Assembly (NCBI GenBank): GCA_030618945.1
Contig: JAUXCI010000023.1
Location: 1-16,118 of the forward strand
Direction: 5' to 3'
DNA: 16,118 nt
Source: Flavobacteriaceae bacterium
Lineage (GTDB): Bacteria; Bacteroidota; Bacteroidia; Flavobacteriales; Flavobacteriaceae
Shown here: positions 15,551 through 16,118 of the stretch, piece after piece
Layout: the number at the start of each line of letters is the position of its first letter
Numbering within the stretch: the first letter of the stretch is position 1
Notes under the pieces: model-generated
The model's database searches: none
What the model saw: only the letters and a program-made list of their open reading frames with translations
What the model was told of the DNA's origin: nothing
Made by a program: the position numbers and the translations under genes

Positions 15551-16118
15551 TCAATTGATTAATAATTCCTCTACTTCTTCCAAACTTTTCCCTTTGGTTT
15601 CTATCACGTATTTCTTTACAAATAATAATGATAAAACCGCCATAACTGCGTAAATCGCAAATGTTATTGTGGGGCCCAAGTTTGTGAGTTCCCAAGGAAA
15701 GAATTGAGTAACTGTATAGCTTACCAAGGAATTGAAGAATCCAACTACCGAAATGGCAATTCCCTTTATATGACCAGGGAATATTTCGGATAATAAGGTC
15801 CACATAACAGGGCCCAAGGAAATGGCAAATGCAGCTACGTATAACAGAATTGCAATCAATACAAGCGTAGCATTGATACTGATAAAATTCTTGATCTCAT
15901 TCCGCTTAAAACTGAATAATTGCTCCTCATTCAACAAAGGGCCTGCGGCTGCAAAAATTTCCTTTTGAGAATGAAATGACTGACCCTCTAAACTGGACAA
16001 TGCGGATCTCATTTCTTTATTTTCTATTTTCGCCAAAGTCGTCTCACTAAACTCATAAGTGGCATTGTTAAATGCCAGGGTCGCCATGGTCAAGGCAATA
16101 GCCATCGCCGCTGTACCA
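15551..16118 (-). CDS. Sugar porter family MFS transporter, C-terminal part (cut by window edge)
   Basis: Only about the last 188 codons are present; the frame stays open to the right edge, and the Met at 16105 lies inside a membrane helix (GTAAMAIALTMATLAF), so it is not the start. The visible part covers about helix 9 to the C-terminus. GPVMWTLLSEIFP with HIKGIA after helix 10 and the terminal VIETKGKSLEEVEELL are sugar porter signatures. Between helices 9 and 10 is a hydrophilic, helix-prone insert of about 63 residues (coordinates 15875-16063) that is absent from the other sugar porter in this window (6919-8376) and from XylE; by family topology it faces the periplasm. The stop codon is 72 bases before the GH149 start, same strand, so the genes may be co-transcribed. 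It likely imports glucose or a small glucoside; the substrate is not readable. Confidence 0.92.
   Translation of the reverse strand, partial: GTAAMAIALTMATLAFNNATYEFSETTLAKIENKEMRSALSSLEGQSFHSQKEIFAAAGPLLNEEQLFSFKRNEIKNFISINATLVLIAILLYVAAFAISLGPVMWTLLSEIFPGHIKGIAISVVGFFNSLVSYTVTQFFPWELTNLGPTITFAIYAVMAVLSLLFVKKYVIETKGKSLEEVEELLIN

Noticed and set aside
15537..15803. Minus-strand open frame overlapping the truncated sugar porter
   Set aside because: A different frame of a clearly coding transporter segment; the peptide has no membrane or domain pattern of its own.

Overview
The window looks like chromosomal DNA of a free-living, probably marine, member of the Bacteroidota (Flavobacteriia). The signs are AT-rich intergenic DNA, A-rich translation leaders instead of strong Shine-Dalgarno sites, a TAnnTTTG-type promoter element, short lipoprotein signal peptides (one followed by Ser-Asp-Asp, a surface-export signal in this phylum) and gene families typical of flavobacterial glucan use. 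Taxonomy is inferred from these features only.

The region is a beta-glucan utilisation locus built around phosphorolysis. Nine of the ten genes lie on the minus strand, so they read from right to left. From the right edge they are: a sugar-porter MFS transporter cut by the window edge (15551-16118); a very large GH149-type beta-1,3-oligoglucan phosphorylase (12020-15478); a GH17 lipoprotein (10747-12012); a GPH-family sugar transporter (9256-10677); a GH16 laminarinase-type lipoprotein (8480-9244); a second sugar porter (6919-8376); a CotH-kinase-like surface lipoprotein (5512-6906); then, after a 234-base regulatory gap, a second GPH transporter with an unusual periplasmic insert (3637-5277) and a GH94 cellobiose-phosphorylase-type enzyme (1162-3618). 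A minus-strand intrinsic terminator (1103-1135) closes the last unit. The only plus-strand gene is a cupin/AraC-type regulator (232-1104), convergent with the GH94 gene.

Inferred working model: GH16 and GH17 lipoproteins in the outer envelope cut beta-1,3-(or mixed-linkage) glucan into oligosaccharides. GPH and sugar-porter permeases carry oligosaccharides and glucose across the inner membrane. The two cytoplasmic phosphorylases, one for beta-1,3-oligoglucans and one apparently for cellobiose, release glucose 1-phosphate without spending ATP on that residue. No SusC/SusD pair, GH3 beta-glucosidase or GH30 debranching enzyme lies inside the window.

Regulation: a 19-base motif (18/19 identical) occurs just upstream of the AraC gene and just upstream of the GPH-GH94 unit, next to a good TAnnTTTG -7 element. 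It is the best candidate for the regulator's binding site. A separate GC-rich 26-base palindromic repeat occurs twice (25/26 identical), inside the 3' end of the GH94 gene and at the 3' end of the GPH gene, where it contributes codons to both proteins. I saw no tRNA, rRNA, CRISPR array or insertion sequence.
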